Assembly: GCA_026874595.1 (NCBI GenBank)
Contig: CM049318.1
Location: 5,721,741-5,785,740 of the forward strand
DNA from: Sipunculus nudus
Lineage: Eukaryota > Annelida > Sipuncula > Golfingiida > Sipunculidae
Direction: 5' to 3'
DNA length: 64,000 nucleotides
This document shows positions 12,240 to 25,372 of the stretch, piece after piece. The notes under the pieces are model-generated. The model did no database searches, was not told the origin of the DNA, and saw only the letters and a list, made by a program, of their open reading frames with translations. Numbering within the stretch: the stretch's first letter is position 1; every line of letters begins with the position of its first letter. The position numbers and the translations under genes are program-made.

Positions 12240-14205
12240 AGGTCACATTAGAACTGCTGCACCCTCATTTTTGGTTGACCTCTGACCTTTCCTTGCTGCC
12301 CATCGTCCATTTGTGCATCTGTTTCCACACATAAGAACCGTTTGACCGATTGGGCCAAAATTTTGCTTGTGTATAGATCTCACATATCTCTTCATCATAG
12401 GCAAAACCTGCAAAGACTTATGCACTGCGTCCATCTGTTCATCTGCTTTGGGATAAAATCACTCATATCTCAGAAGTGGTTTGACTGATTTTATGACAGG
12501 TGGTGCCACCTACATTCACGTTTACTCTGCAGACATCCAAGCTCATATCTTGGGAACCGTTTGACTGATTGGGCCAAAATTTTGCATGTGTATGGATCTC
12601 ACATAGCTCTTCATCATAGGCAAAACTGGTGGTGCCACCTGCAACCATTTATGCACAGCGTCCATCTGTATTTGTCTTTGGATATTATCACTCATATCTC
12701 AGCAGTGGTTTGACTTATCCACCTGAAATTTTGCAGGTTTATACATCCTGGACAGCTCTCTTGATTTTATGACAGATGGGGCCACCTACATTCAGGTTTA
12801 CTCTGCAGACATCCAAGCTCATATCTCAGGAACCGTATGACCGATTGGGCCAAAATTTTGCTTGTGTATAGATCTCACATAGCTTTTCATCATAGGCAAA
12901 TCTGGTGTCGCCACCTGCAACCACTTATGCACAGCGTCCATCTGTTCATCTGCTTTTGGATAAAATCACTCATATCTCAGCAGTGGTTTGACTTATCCAC
13001 CTGAAATTTTGCAGGTATTTTACTTCCTTGACAGCTTTCTCGATTTTATGACAGGTGGCGCCACCTACATTCACGTTAACTCTGCAGACATCCAAGCTCA
13101 TATCTCGGGAACCCTTTGACCGATTGGGCCAAAATTTTGCTTGTGTATAGATCCCACATAGCTCTTCATCATAGGCAAAACTGGTGGCCCCACCTGCAAC
13201 CACTTATGCACAGCATCCATCTGTTCATCTGCCTTTGGATAATATCACTCATATCTCAGCAGTGGTTTGACTTATCCACCTGAAATTTTGCAGGTACATA
13301 CATCCTGGACAGCTTTCTCGATTTATGACGGGTGGCGCCACCTACATTCACGTTTACTCTGCAGACATCCAAGCTCATATATCGGGAACCATTTGACTGA
13401 TTGGGCAAAAAGTTTGCATGTGTATAGATCTCACATAGCTCTTCATCATAGGCAAAACTGGTGGCGCCATCTGCAACCACTTATGCACAGCGTCCATCTG
13501 TTCGTCTGCCTTGGGATAAAATCGCTCATATCTCAGCAGTGGTTTGACTTATCCACCTGAAATTTTGCAGGTTTATACATCATGGACAGGTTTCTCGATT
13601 TTATGACAGGTGGTGCCACCTACATTCACATTTACTCTGCAGACATCCAAGCTCATATCTTGGGAACCGTTTTACCGATTAGGCCAAAATTTTGCATGTG
13701 TATAGATCTCACATAGCTCTTCATCATGGGCAAAACTGGTGGTGCCACCTGCAACCATTAATGCACAGCATCCATCTGTTCATCTGCCTTGGGTTAAAAT
13801 CACTCATATCTCAGCAGTGGTTTGACTTATCCACCTGAACTTTTGCAGGTATTTTACATCCTTGACAGCTTTCTCAATTTTATGACAGGTGTCGCCACCT
13901 ACATTCACATTTACTCTGCTGACATCCAAGCTCATATCTTGGGAATCATTTTACCGATTAGGCCAAAATTTTGCACGTGTATAGATCTCACATAGCTCTT
14001 CATTATATGCAAAACTGGTGGCGCCACCTGCAACCACTTATGCACACCATCCATCTGTTGATCTGCCTTGGGATAAAATCACCCATATCTCGGCAGTGGT
14101 TTGACTTATCCACCTGAAATTTTGCAGGTTTATACATCCTGGACAATTTTCTCGATTTTATGACAGGTGGCACCACCTACATTCATGTTTAAGCTGCAGA
14201 CATCC
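12240..14205 (+). repeat. 278-bp tandem array (about seven units)
   Basis: The marker gacatccaagctcatat (or the close gacatccatgg) occurs at 12532, 12808, 13087, 13364, 13642, 13921 and 14199, i.e. spacings of 276-279 bp. Each unit also holds ggtggcgccacct, a palindrome that recurs in the cores of families 3 to 5, linking these repeat families. Units differ by scattered substitutions and small indels, so the array is not freshly amplified. Confidence 0.9.
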
Positions 14206-14550
14206 ATGGTAATATGCAACACACCACGCTCTATTCCCCTTGCCACTTAATCCATGCCTCACTTCACCCGTCCAACTCTGATTTATGCGGATACACATAG
14301 TGGCTTGTCGACTACCCATATTCTGGTTTTAAAATTTTCTAGTCCGAAACTTGCAGGTCAGAAATGTCCATTTTGCTGAAATCATAATGACTAAGGTGGA
14401 TATGCAGGACTTAGGAGGATCAATATTAAATTTTAAAAATAAATCTCCATTCATACTCCTAAACTTTGCACAGGTTTGCATTAGGCCTGTAGGCCTTGTT
14501 AATAGTGATTCAAGGAATAATCTTGTAGATGCCATTTTGTGGCATTATTG

Positions 14551-17500
14551 TATCCCCAGACAAAGTCGGGGGATACTATGTTTTCATACTGGTCCCGCCG
14601 CCGCCGCCGCCGCCGCATATAAATCTTGTTGGCGCGATAACCCAAAAAATATTTCACGGAACTTTACCAAATTTGGTATATGTATAGATATGGGTGAGAG
14701 GACGACGCCTATTTAAAATGAGGTCATGACCTTTACTAAGAGAGTGTCCTTGACCTTGAATAGGTCCAATTTTGGGGAAAATCACACAAATTCTTTAATA
14801 TCTCATGAAATCTTGCATGGATTTATCCCAAAATCAAGTTGATGGAAGATCATGGATAGGGTTGTCATGTTCCAGAAACTGGTGGCGCCACCTATTATTC
14901 TTTACTTGTTTTGGTGCCGTTTAATACCCCCAAAATTGCTACCTTACAGTACTGTGAGCATTGCAAGTCAAAAACAGATTTCTTTTAATATACATAGGTA
15001 TGGGTTATGGGATGATGTTTATTTAAATTGGGGTCATGACCTTTCCTATGATAGTGGCCTTGACCTTGAATATTGCCATATATGGTGAAAATCACACACC
15101 TCTTATGATATCTCCAGTGTTGATAGCCATATGGATTTCAAACATTACTATGTATGGCCCACCACTAAAGTAAGAACCCAATAGGTTCTAGGGTCATGAG
15201 GTCAAAGGTCAAGGTCACTGGACTGGCATTTTAAAAAATACTGTGGATGCATTTTAAGCCAAACTTTCATCCTAGGTCTTCCATCTTTAATATATAGCTC
15301 ACTTGCCAATAGTGGATGATCCATATAAATTTTGGGGTCACAAGGTCAAAGGTGAAGGTCACAGGAGCTATCTGTCCAAAAATTAGTTTCTGGATGATAA
15401 TTCCTGCTTTTATTGATGTATTGATTTTAAACTTGACTTATATATGTCCCATTGAAAAAGCAAGACTCCAATTGATTTTGGGGTCATGAGGTCAAAGGTC
15501 TAGGTCACAGGACGGGCATTTTAAAAGATACTGTGGATGCATTTTAAGCTAAACATTTCATCTCAGACGTTTCATCTTGCACATGTAAGTCATCTGCCAA
15601 TAGAGGAAGACCCCTATCAGTTTTGAGGTCACAAGGTCAAAGGTGAAGGTCACAGGAGCCATCTGTCCAAAAATTAGTTTCTGGATGATAATTCCTACTT
15701 TTATTGATGTATGGATTTCAAACTTGACTTATATATGTCCCATTGGGAAAGCAAGACCCAAATTGATTTTGAGGTTATGAGGTCAAAGGTCAAGGTCACA
15801 GGAAACCTCTTTAAAAAGATTGTGGATGCATTTTCAGCCAAACATTTCATCTCAGATCTTTCATCTTGCACATATAGTTCACCTGCCAAGAGAGGAAGAA
15901 CCCTATCAATTTTGAGGTCACAAGGTCAAAGGTGAAGGTCACAGGAGCCATCTGTCCAAAAATTAGTTTCTTGATGATAATTCCTTCTTTTATTGATGTA
16001 TGGATTTCAAACTTGACTTGTATATGTCCCATTGGGAAAGCAAGACCCAAATTGATTTTGGGGTCATGAGGTCAAAGGTCAAGGTCACAGGAAACCCCTT
16101 TAAAAAGATTGTGGATGCATTTTCGGCCAAACAATTCATCTCAGATCTTTCATCTTGCACATATAGTTCACCTGCCAAGAGTGGAAGACCCCTATCAATT
16201 TTGAGGTCACAAGGTCAAAGGTGAAGGTCACAGGAGCCATCCGTCCAAAAATTAGTTTCTGGATGATAATTCCTGCTTTTATTGATGTACAGATTTCAAA
16301 CTTGACTTATATATGTCCCATTGGGAAAGCAAGACCCAATTTGATTTTGAGGTTATGAGGTCAAAGGTCAAGGTCACAGGACACACCTTTAAAAAGATGT
16401 GGATGCATTTTCAGCCAAACATTTCATCTCAGATCTTTCATCTTGCACATATAGTTCACCTGCCAAGAGAGGAAGAACCCTATCAATTTTTGAGGTCACA
16501 AGGTCAAAGGTGAAGGTCACAGGAGCCATCTGTCCAAAATTAGTTTCTGGATGATAATTCCTTCTTTTATTGATGTATGGATTTCAAACTCGACTTGTAT
16601 TTGACCCATTGGAAAAGCAAGACCTGAATTGATTTTGGGGTCATGAGGTCAAAGGTCAAGGTCACAGGAAACCTCTTTAAAAAGATTGTGGAGCATTTTC
16701 AGCCAAACAATTCATCTCAGATCTTTCATCTTGCACATATAGTTCACCTGCCAAGAGTGGAAGACCCCTATCAATTTTGAGGTCACAAGGTCAAAGGTGA
16801 AGGTCACAGGAGCCATCAGTACAAAATTTGAGTTTCTGGATGATAATTCCTGCTTTTATTGATGTATGGATTTCAAACTTGACTTGTATATGTCCCATTG
16901 GAAAAGCAAGACCTGAATTGATTTTGGGGTCATGAGGTCAAAGGTCAAGGTCACAGGAAACCTCTTTAAAAAGATTGTGGATGCATTTTCAGCGAAACAT
17001 TTCATCTCAGATCTTTCATCTTGCACATATAGTTCACCTGCCAAGAGTGGAAGACCCCTATCAATTTTGAGGTCACAAGGTGAAAGGTGAAGGTCACAGG
17101 AGCCATCTGTCCAAAAATTAGTTTCTGGATGATAACTCCTGCTTTTATTGATGTTTGGATTTCAAACTTGACTTGTATATGTCCCATTGGAAAAGCAAGA
17201 CCCAAATTGATTTTGGGGTCATGAGGTCAAATGTCAAGGTCACAGGACACATCTTTAAAAAGATGTGAATGCATTTTCAGCCAAACATTTCATCTCAGAT
17301 CTTTCATCTTGCACATATAGTTCTCCTGCCAAGAGAGGAAGAACACTATCAATTTTGAGGTCACAAGGTCAAAGGTGAAGGTCACAGGAGCCATCTGTCC
17401 ATAAATTAGTTTCTGGGTGATAATTCCTGTTTTATTGATGTTTAGATTTCAAACTTAACTTCCATATGTCCCATTGGAAAAGCAAGACCAGAATTGATTT

Positions 17501-17709
17501 TGGGGTCATGAGGTCAAAGGTCAAGGTCACAGGACACATCTTTAAAAAGATCAAGGTCACAGGACCAACATCTTCAACAAGATTGTGGATTGTTAGATGG
17601 AAGAAACAATAAATATGCCAAGTGTCAGTATATGCTGCTAAAAATGGGGGTTTATTTATAAAGGGGGTGGGGGCCTACTATGTCTGGGGATACTCTGGCA
17701 ATGTCTAGT
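14551..17709 (+). mobile_element. Helentron-like family 3 with 289-bp AGGTCA-rich core
   Basis: The head tatccccagacaaagtcggg (14551-14570) folds on itself and is followed by a (CCG)n block (14595-14615). The end carries the inverted head tgtctggggata (17681-17692) and then CTAGT (17705-17709). These are 12-bp inverted ends plus a CTRRT terminus. The core is the tandem array listed next. Architecture is the same as family 1, with unrelated terminal sequence. Confidence 0.7.
15180..17565 (+). repeat. 289-bp tandem array with nuclear-receptor-like direct repeats
   Basis: Nine units are marked by aggtcaaaggtc or a one-base variant at 15199, 15489, 15780, 16069, 16358, 16645, 16935, 17224 and 17511 (spacing 287-291). 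Each unit has gaggtcaaaggtcaaggtca, which contains a perfect AGGTCA-A-AGGTCA (DR1) and TCAAGGTCA, and most also hold a second cluster aggtcacaaggtcaaaggtg. Open frames of 60-75 codons recurring on both strands at this period are repeat artefacts. Confidence 0.9.
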
Positions 17710-17851
17710 TTTCTTTTAAATTCAGTTTAAACATTTGTGATTTAAAAATAATAAAATATATGTGTATGCATAATATGACCCAATATGAGTTACACTCTGG
17801 ATATATAAAGATTGCAACTTAGAATTCTAATATTTTAACTTATATTTTCAG

Positions 17852-19113
17852 TTTTTAGCTCAGCTGACTGTAAGTCATCTGAGCTATAGGGATCACCTTT
17901 TGTCCGTCGTCCGTCCGGCCGTCCGGGCGTCTGTCCGTTAACAGGGCACAAATCGTAACCGCTAGAACTGGAATCTTCTTACTTGACATCCTGGGAGGTC
18001 TATGGAAATTCTCCTTGTAAACCTGAAATTAGGTCTCTGTTACCCATAATCTTTGAGCTATGGGGCTCCGAAGTACCCCCCAGAATAATGGAAAATTTGA
18101 TACAAAAGCTCAAGTATCTGAACAATTATTATATTGATCACCATGATTCTTTGCATGGATATTGATCATGAATTGTTTCATCAGTTTCTGCATTCTGGTG
18201 GCGCCACCTGTATTTTTTCAATTTTTAGCTCAGCTGACTGAAAGTCATCTGAGCTATAGGGATCACCTTTTGTCCGTCGTCCGTCCGGCCATCCAGGCGT
18301 CTGTCTGTTAACAGGGCACAAATCATAACCGCTAGACCTGGAATCTTCTTACTTGACATCCTCGGAGGTCTATGGAAATTCTCCTTGTAAACCTGAAATT
18401 AGGTCACTGTGACCTATATTCTTTGAGCTATGGGGTTCTGAAGTACCCCCCAGAATAATGCAAAATTTAATACAAAAGCTCAAGTATCTGAACAACTAAT
18501 GCATTAATCACCATGATTCTTTGCATGGATATTGATCATGGAGTGTTTCATCAATTTCTGGAGATTGGTGGCGCCAGCTATATTTTTTTATTTTTTACGA
18601 TTTTTTTTCTCTACTTTTGTGATCTTTAAACATTTGGTCATCTGTAAACAGGGCACAAATCATAATGACTGGACCTAGAATCTTCTGTCCTCACCTCCAG
18701 GGAAGCCCATAAAAGGTCTACATGGAAACCCGAAATAAGGTCCCTGTTACCCATATTCTGTGAGCTATGGGGCTCTGAAGTACCCCCCAGAATAAAGATT
18801 TGGTCATATATTAACAGGGCACAAATCATAATGACTGGACCTAGAATCTTCTTTCTTGACATGCAGGGAGGCCTTTGGAAAGTCTCTTTGGAAATCTGAA
18901 ATAAGGTCTCTGTTACCCATAATAGGTGTCTGTTACCCATATCCTTCATGCTACAAAGCTCCATAGTACCCCAATGAATATTGGATGATTTTATACAAAA
19001 GGTCAAGTTTGGAAAAAGTATTTCATTCATATTTGACATTCAGATGATAAAATTACTTTTGTCAATGTCTTCCTGGTCAGCTGAGCGTCATGACCCCTGG
19101 GTCACTTGTTTTT
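17852..19113 (+). mobile_element. Helentron-like family 4, two heads and one tail
   Basis: The palindromic head tttagctcagctgactg...cagatgac-like, followed by tgtccgtcgtccgtccgg, occurs at 17852 and again at 18222. The single tail cagctgagcgtcatgacccc...gtcacttgttt ends at about 19112. The internal units (caggagg/cctgaaattaggtc...gtacccccca) repeat at roughly 370 bp and shorter. A tandem duplication of the 5' portion or a nested insertion explains the doubled head. Confidence 0.65.
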
Positions 19114-19142
19114 ATTACAAAATTATAAAACATGTAAATAAA

Positions 19143-19880
19143 AAAAATGACTCCGATTAAAACTATTAATGGAGAAAGTGAATATGCTAAAAAATAGGCT
19201 TAAATATAAACTTTAATGCATTAATCCCTTGAAAGTGAAATAAAGGTATTAGTCCATTCTGTCTTCTTGACTGTCCATCTGTAAATTTTTCATATGCATC
19301 ACAGTGTCTCAAAACTTTTACTGTTTCCTCTATATAATTCCTATGTACATGCTAGAAATTAAGTCAGTATTATATAATTTAAAAAGTTATGGGCCCAAAC
19401 ATAATGGACTTTGTAAAAAATCAGGAAAGAATTGGTCACTTAAGAGAAAAAAGTGTTAAAGCTAGGGACTTTTTTCAGTAATACAACTTTAATTAATCAA
19501 AATTTAATTGAATACCAAAAATTAGATCAAAATCTGTTAAATTTTTTTTAAATATTGGCAAAAATATCAAATTGGTACCTTAAATTTTGGCCAAATTTGA
19601 CAATGACACATTTTTTTCTTGTAAGAACATTTGATTTACTTTTCACAGTCGGTATATATGCAGATTAAATCTGTAAATTCTGAAATTTGAAAGTAAAAGC
19701 TTAAACATTAATCTAGTTATTGAAGTTTTTCTGAGGCTCTAATGTATTTACATTTGGAACCTCCAGACAAGCCATGTCTGGTCTCTACAGCCTTGTCTGA
19801 ATAAATGTATTAGTGATGCAACACTGCTTTTAAAAATGTAGAATTACATGTGGCAACCCCCCACACCTCCCCACCAAGCC
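19143..19880 (+). repeat. Diverged family-4 core monomer
   Basis: About 19260-19770 matches 22900-23290 (continued at 25223-25370) and 36530-36960: shared blocks include cctatgtacatgctagaaat and tgggcccaaacataatg. It is separated from the next copy by the inverted-repeat element at 19885-22722. Confidence 0.6.
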
Positions 19881-19884
19881 AAAT

Positions 19885-22722
19885 GGGTCATTCCGCAGTA
19901 AAATGAGCAATTACCTATATATCTGGTCTCTCCTTATTCATTCATCAGCAAGTAGTTAAAGGTTTTACACAAATACATATAGTTAAATACCTTGGCATGG
20001 GTTCTCCAGCCATCCAAACTGAGATAATAAAGGATGGATTATAACTTGTGCAGGCCCGTCCCAATATATGCACTTTCAGACAAATAGCATGTCTCCAGAG
20101 CAAGGAGCTAATATATTAGGTCATTTAGTAGAGTAGATAAAGAACTCATTCATTATCTTAATTAGCTATATTAAAATACACAATAAGGTGTTCAGATTAC
20201 ATTGTTGCTTGAAGCAATCGTTGCCACTAACTTTTTTTTGCGAGCATTTCAGATCTGTCCCCCAGTTTTGAGTCAACTCCGTCACAAAAAGAATTATATC
20301 CAAGCAAATTGACAGTTACATATTTATATCTATACAAAGCCAAATATAAAATGTTGCATGGACATACTTTTATCCATGAAACACTGTTTTATACATAACA
20401 TGTTTCTAGTATCAGAAATGGAACCCTTTATGTCTTCATCCTGGAGGGTGGAAAATTAACGTGTCAACTCCGTCACAGCTTTTTCACCCTCATAAATAGA
20501 TAAATGGGTAAAATGTTATTATGTTCAAGAAAAACATGTGTTTTTTGTTCAAAATCTGTAATAACTGGCTTATAACGTGATTTTCAAAAAATTTATAAAT
20601 TAAAAATCAAGCATTTGTCAACTCCATCACAGTCAACTCCGTCACGTGATGGAGTTGACATGTCTGTATTTTTAGCACTGATTACTTAACAAAGCTTTCA
20701 CCATTATTATATATACTAATATATTGTATATTCCATTAGATTGCAACTTTATTTTATGTGAAAGCTTAATTATTATTCAATTTATTTAGTTCCAGGCAAT
20801 ATTAATGATTTATGAATTGGCTAACTAATGAAATACAGTTACCCAGCAGAAAGATCATTGCATTTTGGTATTCTCACCTGATACATCCACTGCTTTTTAT
20901 ATAACTGAATACTTTCATTTTTAACAGCATGGGCAATTGGCAATCTAAATTATTTAAAAATAAAATGAAGCTAGATATGATAAGGGCATTCACTCTTGAA
21001 GCCTGTGTTCCATATAATCAATAAAGATATTCTTATGACCCCAGATTAATAGTGGTTTCATTCTGCTAAAGAGTGTCAGGCCTGTACCTTGAACTACAAT
21101 ATCCAAAGTCATTTAGAATACATTTGCTAGATTTTGACAGCATTTAATACATCCTGTCCCAGCAGGAAAACCTAAGCATGTTGCAGCAGACTTGGTCAAT
21201 TATTGTGCTATAATATATTTTTCTCTGTGGACATTAATATGATTTAATTATTCATATGTCCATTGTATGACACTTGATTGTAGACATGCTGCATAAAATA
21301 AAAAAAATAAAAACAAATGGTGTCAATTCCTCTTTTCCTGCTAACATGCTGCTTCTGGTTCCCACAAAAGACAGTGGCAACATAATAACAGAATCTTTCT
21401 TGCAAATGCAGACACTGATGAAGATGACTCCATGACACTTGGTATTGTTCTTCAGTTTCTGTGAAACCTGTTTCATTGTTTAATGTAACTGTTAATTTGG
21501 TTCACTAAATAGTTTTCCACTTTTGAACTGGTAATTGAGTACAAACAGAAACTTTTGCACTACCTGTAACTCTGTTGTTGAAACATCCAGAGTCAATTGT
21601 GCCAATCTTGTTTGATATGTTATCTAGTTAGGATGATGAATAATAGCAACTTCTTGCATCACTTTGGCATATTTGGCAGCTGATGGACAGTTCCAGTCCT
21701 CTAGTGGTCAGCAAAAAGAAGGCGAAACTGAATCTACAACCCTTACAAAGAGCAGCCCCATCTCATCTCAAGGTCTCGCCTCCCAGAGATTTCAATGGCC
21801 TTTAAAATATTTCAAGACATCTACAGACCCCAAAACTGACAAGGAAAAGGAAATTTAAATCAACTGTAGGATGTCTAATCATTTTGAAATACCTGTGCTG
21901 TATACTTTAAATATTTTAAACATACAGTCAAGTTGTTTTCATAAGTTTGCAGAGAAATATTTAGTTATGCGACAACAGATTTTCTTCTGTCAGCCAGAAC
22001 TTAAATATGAGCCAATTTATGTGACACAATCAAGTGCTGGTCAATAAAAAAAATTAAATACCATATAAGGAAATATTTGATCATAGAAGACTTGTGCATG
22101 AAAATAATTAAGAGATTTATAAAGTCATATGTTAGAGTATACCGGTCAAAAGCCTGTTCTGTCAACTCCGTCACAAATACTCATGGTCTTTGCCAGCTAA
22201 ATATTATCAAGGGAATCATTTAACTACACAGCTTTTTCTGATATAAATGTAAATAAAGGAAATCTTGATTTATCTAATGATGATTTAATCTATTTTTATT
22301 AGAATAATTGTCTTTACCTGAGAAAAAGAATTAAAGAAAAAAATAGTTTTTGATAAAGTTTGCAATTTTCTTAACATTTTTTGTATATACATTGGTCTAA
22401 TTTATAAGGCAAAGTTTTATTAAATTTTCCAAGGGAGGAATGATATTATGCCATTGTCTTGTATTATTTAACTGGTGTCATCTCCTTAAATTTTGTATTT
22501 CAGATCAATTAACATGACTGTGACGGAGTTGAAAAAGTGTTTTACTGAGCTTTGGATGCTTGTTATTTTCAAAAAGGACTTTGTTGTTTAAGCTTGGCTT
22601 TTATGTATAAGTGAAACTAGACATCTCTGCCTACATGTGCTACAAATTTAAGCCAGATATGACAAAAAAATTTTTTGACCAAGCAGTATTACCAATTTGC
22701 CCAATTTACTGTGGAATGACCC
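19885..22722. mobile_element. 2.8-kb terminal-inverted-repeat element with GTCAACTCCGTCAC motif
   Basis: Ends gggtcattccgcagtaaaat (19885-19904) and its inverted counterpart at 22697-22722 (complement gggtcattccacagtaaatt) give ~26-bp terminal inverted repeats with three or four mismatches. The 14-mer gtcaactccgtcac or its complement occurs near 20271, 20462, 20617 (one mismatch), 20634 and its mirror at 20648, 22159 and 22520. No transposase is recognisable inside, so it is a non-autonomous or degraded DNA transposon. Superfamily unknown. Confidence 0.65.
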
Positions 22723-22889
22723 AAATATGTTGCATTACTTTCATTCTTTAATTGATTGCTGTTTTGATCCAATGTATACAACTTTTCCAATACTGAATCA
22801 GGTTTTATTTTCAGATACTTATTATTTTGCAAATTAAAAAAAATATTTTTAGAAAAAAATTAAATACACGTGTTTCTATTAAAAATCTA

Positions 22890-25372
22890 TTTTCATACTG
22901 AAGGACTGCCTAATATCAAAACCACTCATCTGGTTTTCTTCACATTTACCATAAATATTCCTCAGTATATAATTCCTATGTACATGTCAGAAATTAAGTC
23001 TGTATTATATGATTTATAAAGTTATAGGCCCAAACATAATGGACTTTGTAAAAAAAACCAGGGAAGATATTTGGTCACTTAAGACCAAAAATGTTTAACC
23101 TAGGGACTTTTTTCAGTAATACAACTTTAGTAAATCAGAATTTAATTGAATAAGAAAAATTAGATCAAAATCTGTTAAATTTTTTTAAATATTAGCAAAA
23201 ATATAAATTTGGTACCTTAAAGTTTGCCCAATTATGACCATGGCATGTTTCTTTCTTGTAAGAACATTCGATTTACTTTTCACAGTTGGTATATATGTCA
23301 AGGCCCAGATTGCGATCTGGATGGATCTTAGATCTGTCCAGCCCAAATTGTGATTGCAGTTCAGGCCGGCCCAAATTGCGATCCCAATCCAGGCTGGCCA
23401 GATCTCAGATCTGTCCAGCCCAGATTGCGATTGCAGTTTGGTCCGGCCAGATTGCGATCCTGTCATTCTTGCTTCAGGATCGCAATCTGGGCTGGACAGA
23501 TCTTAGATCTGTCCAGCCAAGATTACAATCCTAAACTTGACCAGCCCATATTGCGATCCATGCTTTTACTATCACAGGAGTGAAACACTGAATGTTTTAC
23601 CAGCTCATTTAGTATTGCATGGTTCCATTTACCCATAATAAATACAATTATACTACACATAGGCAGTTAATAGTAGATGGTTGGCACCAATCTGTTTAGC
23701 CTTGAAAATGGCGGTTACACCAGTGCTTGAAGTGTGCTCCATCAACACACTTTTCCCCTTTAGAAGTCTACAATGGCAGCAATAAACAATATGGATCTCT
23801 GTACATGTTTCTCTGCTAAAATTTTATGTTTTAAAAATTAACACTGTGAGTCCACTTCTTACAAGGTTGATGATAACAAACATCTCAAGAAAAAGAACTT
23901 ATTTTTGAAGCATTTCCAATAATGGCATAATAAAAGTAGCATAAAAATGCTGTGCAATTGCTAGACCTATAGAAAAAAGAGTGGATCTGAAATACTGTTT
24001 ATTCATGTTACAAAGGGTTGTACTAAACAAAGTGGTATATAAGGTTTCAAACAGTATCTCAATGATTTGAGTTTGAAATATAACTTCTGTCATTAAAGAT
24101 CATGAAATGGTCTCTAACCCTTCAAGAGTAAGTTACAAAATTGGGCCACTTTGTTGCATGTAACCCAGTGATTTTATATTATCCAATACACTCATAAAAT
24201 TACATGGTTATGCACTCATTATGTTTTTAAAGTTTCATGTTTATAGTAGACAAATTTTGTGAAAGGTATTATAAAAAACATGAATCAAAGAACACAACAA
24301 TTTATATTATAATATAGCTTGCTATAGTTTTGAATCATTTCAGTCAGTTTATTTAAGCACATGGAAAGATCACAGGATTCCAGGCACCATGAATAGGTAA
24401 CTAATTTATCAGACCAAATCCAATGAGTAAAACAGAACAACTACTGGTAACAAATATATATAATACATACTATTAAGTTTTGTAAAAAATATTGAATTTT
24501 TAAAAAGATACATGATGGATGAAAGTATAATATTTAGATGATAGCCTCAAGGTTAATTTCAAAATAATTACTTGGGATTGCATGATGTCTTACATGGGCT
24601 TTGCATTTTAGCAACTGCCTAAAATTGTTTCTTTTTTTTAACCTTTTTCAACAAGCAGCATTTTTTGCATGAACCTATTTGTATTAGGCCTATAATTGTA
24701 TTTACCGGTAATATGGAGAAATGGTACCATGCAAAACTAAATAAGTTGGTGAAACATCCCATGTTTCACTCCTGTGATAGTAAAAGCATAGATTGCAATA
24801 TGAACTGGTCAAGATTAGGATTGTAATCTAGGCTGGACAGATCTAAGATCTGTGATAGGAAGGATTGAAAAGTGCCTTTTTGTATTATAAATGTATTTAT
24901 TATGGAGAAAAGGTACCATGTAATACCAAATAAGTTGGTAAAACATCCAATTTTTCAATCCTGTGATAGTAAAAGCATTGATCGCAATATGGCCTGGTCA
25001 AGTTTAGGATTGTAATCTAGGCTGGACAGCCAGGATTGCGATCCTGAAGCAAGAAAGACAGGATCGCAATCTGGCCGGACCAAACTGCGATCACAATCTG
25101 GGCTGGACAGATCTAAGATCTGGCCAGCCTGAATTGCGATCGCAGTTTGGGCCGGCCTGAACTGCGATCGCAATTTGGGCTGGACAGATCTAAGATCCGT
25201 CCAGATCGCAATCTGGGCCTTGACATATATATAGATTTAAATCTGTTAATTCTGGAATTTGAAAGTAAAAGCTTAAAATTATTCTAGTTATTGAAGTTTT
25301 TCTGAGGCTCTAATGTATTTTCATTTTTTGAACCTCCAGACCAGCCATGTCTGGTCCCTGCAGCCTAGCCTG
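22890..25372 (+). repeat. Family-4 core monomer split by a nested inverted-repeat element
   Basis: 22899-23296 and 25223-25370 together match the uninterrupted copy at 19260-19790: the left part ends cacagttggtatatatg and the right part resumes atatatagatttaaatctg, while the intact copy reads ggtatatatgcagattaaat. The interruption is the 23297-25222 element. Confidence 0.65.
23297..25222. mobile_element. 1.9-kb element with ~250-bp terminal inverted repeats
   Basis: tcaaggcccagattgcgatc (from 23298) is mirrored at the right end (complement ending about 25221). Complementarity extends about 250 bp on each side with repeated motifs agatctgtccagcc and ttgcgatc. A partial third copy of the arm sits at about 24765-24860. 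Flanks are TA-rich (tatatatg/catatata), consistent with insertion in a TA-rich site. No coding sequence is recognisable. The ORFs across the arms are repeats of the same short motif. Confidence 0.7.

Larger units (their letters stand above)
11318..14502 (+). mobile_element. Helentron-like family 2, copy B, with long tandem core
   Basis: Bounded by the family-2 head (about 11320) and tail (ending about 14500). The bulk is the 278-bp tandem array listed separately. No coding potential is evident; the open frames on either strand follow the repeat period. Confidence 0.5.

Noticed and set aside
12243-13560. Repeated ORFs of 61-97 codons
   Set aside because: Products of the 278-bp array; no start context, domain or conservation independent of the repeat.
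15701-17205. Recurrent 60-75-codon ORFs on both strands as a small protein family
   Set aside because: They recur at exactly the 289-bp repeat period and include a shadow on the opposite strand; tandem DNA explains them.
12240-17565. CRISPR-like array
   Set aside because: Whole units repeat without unique spacers, units are about 280 bp, and the genome is eukaryotic.
21664-21858. 64-codon ORF as a host gene
   Set aside because: Short, no recognisable motif, and inside a 2.8-kb inverted-repeat element.
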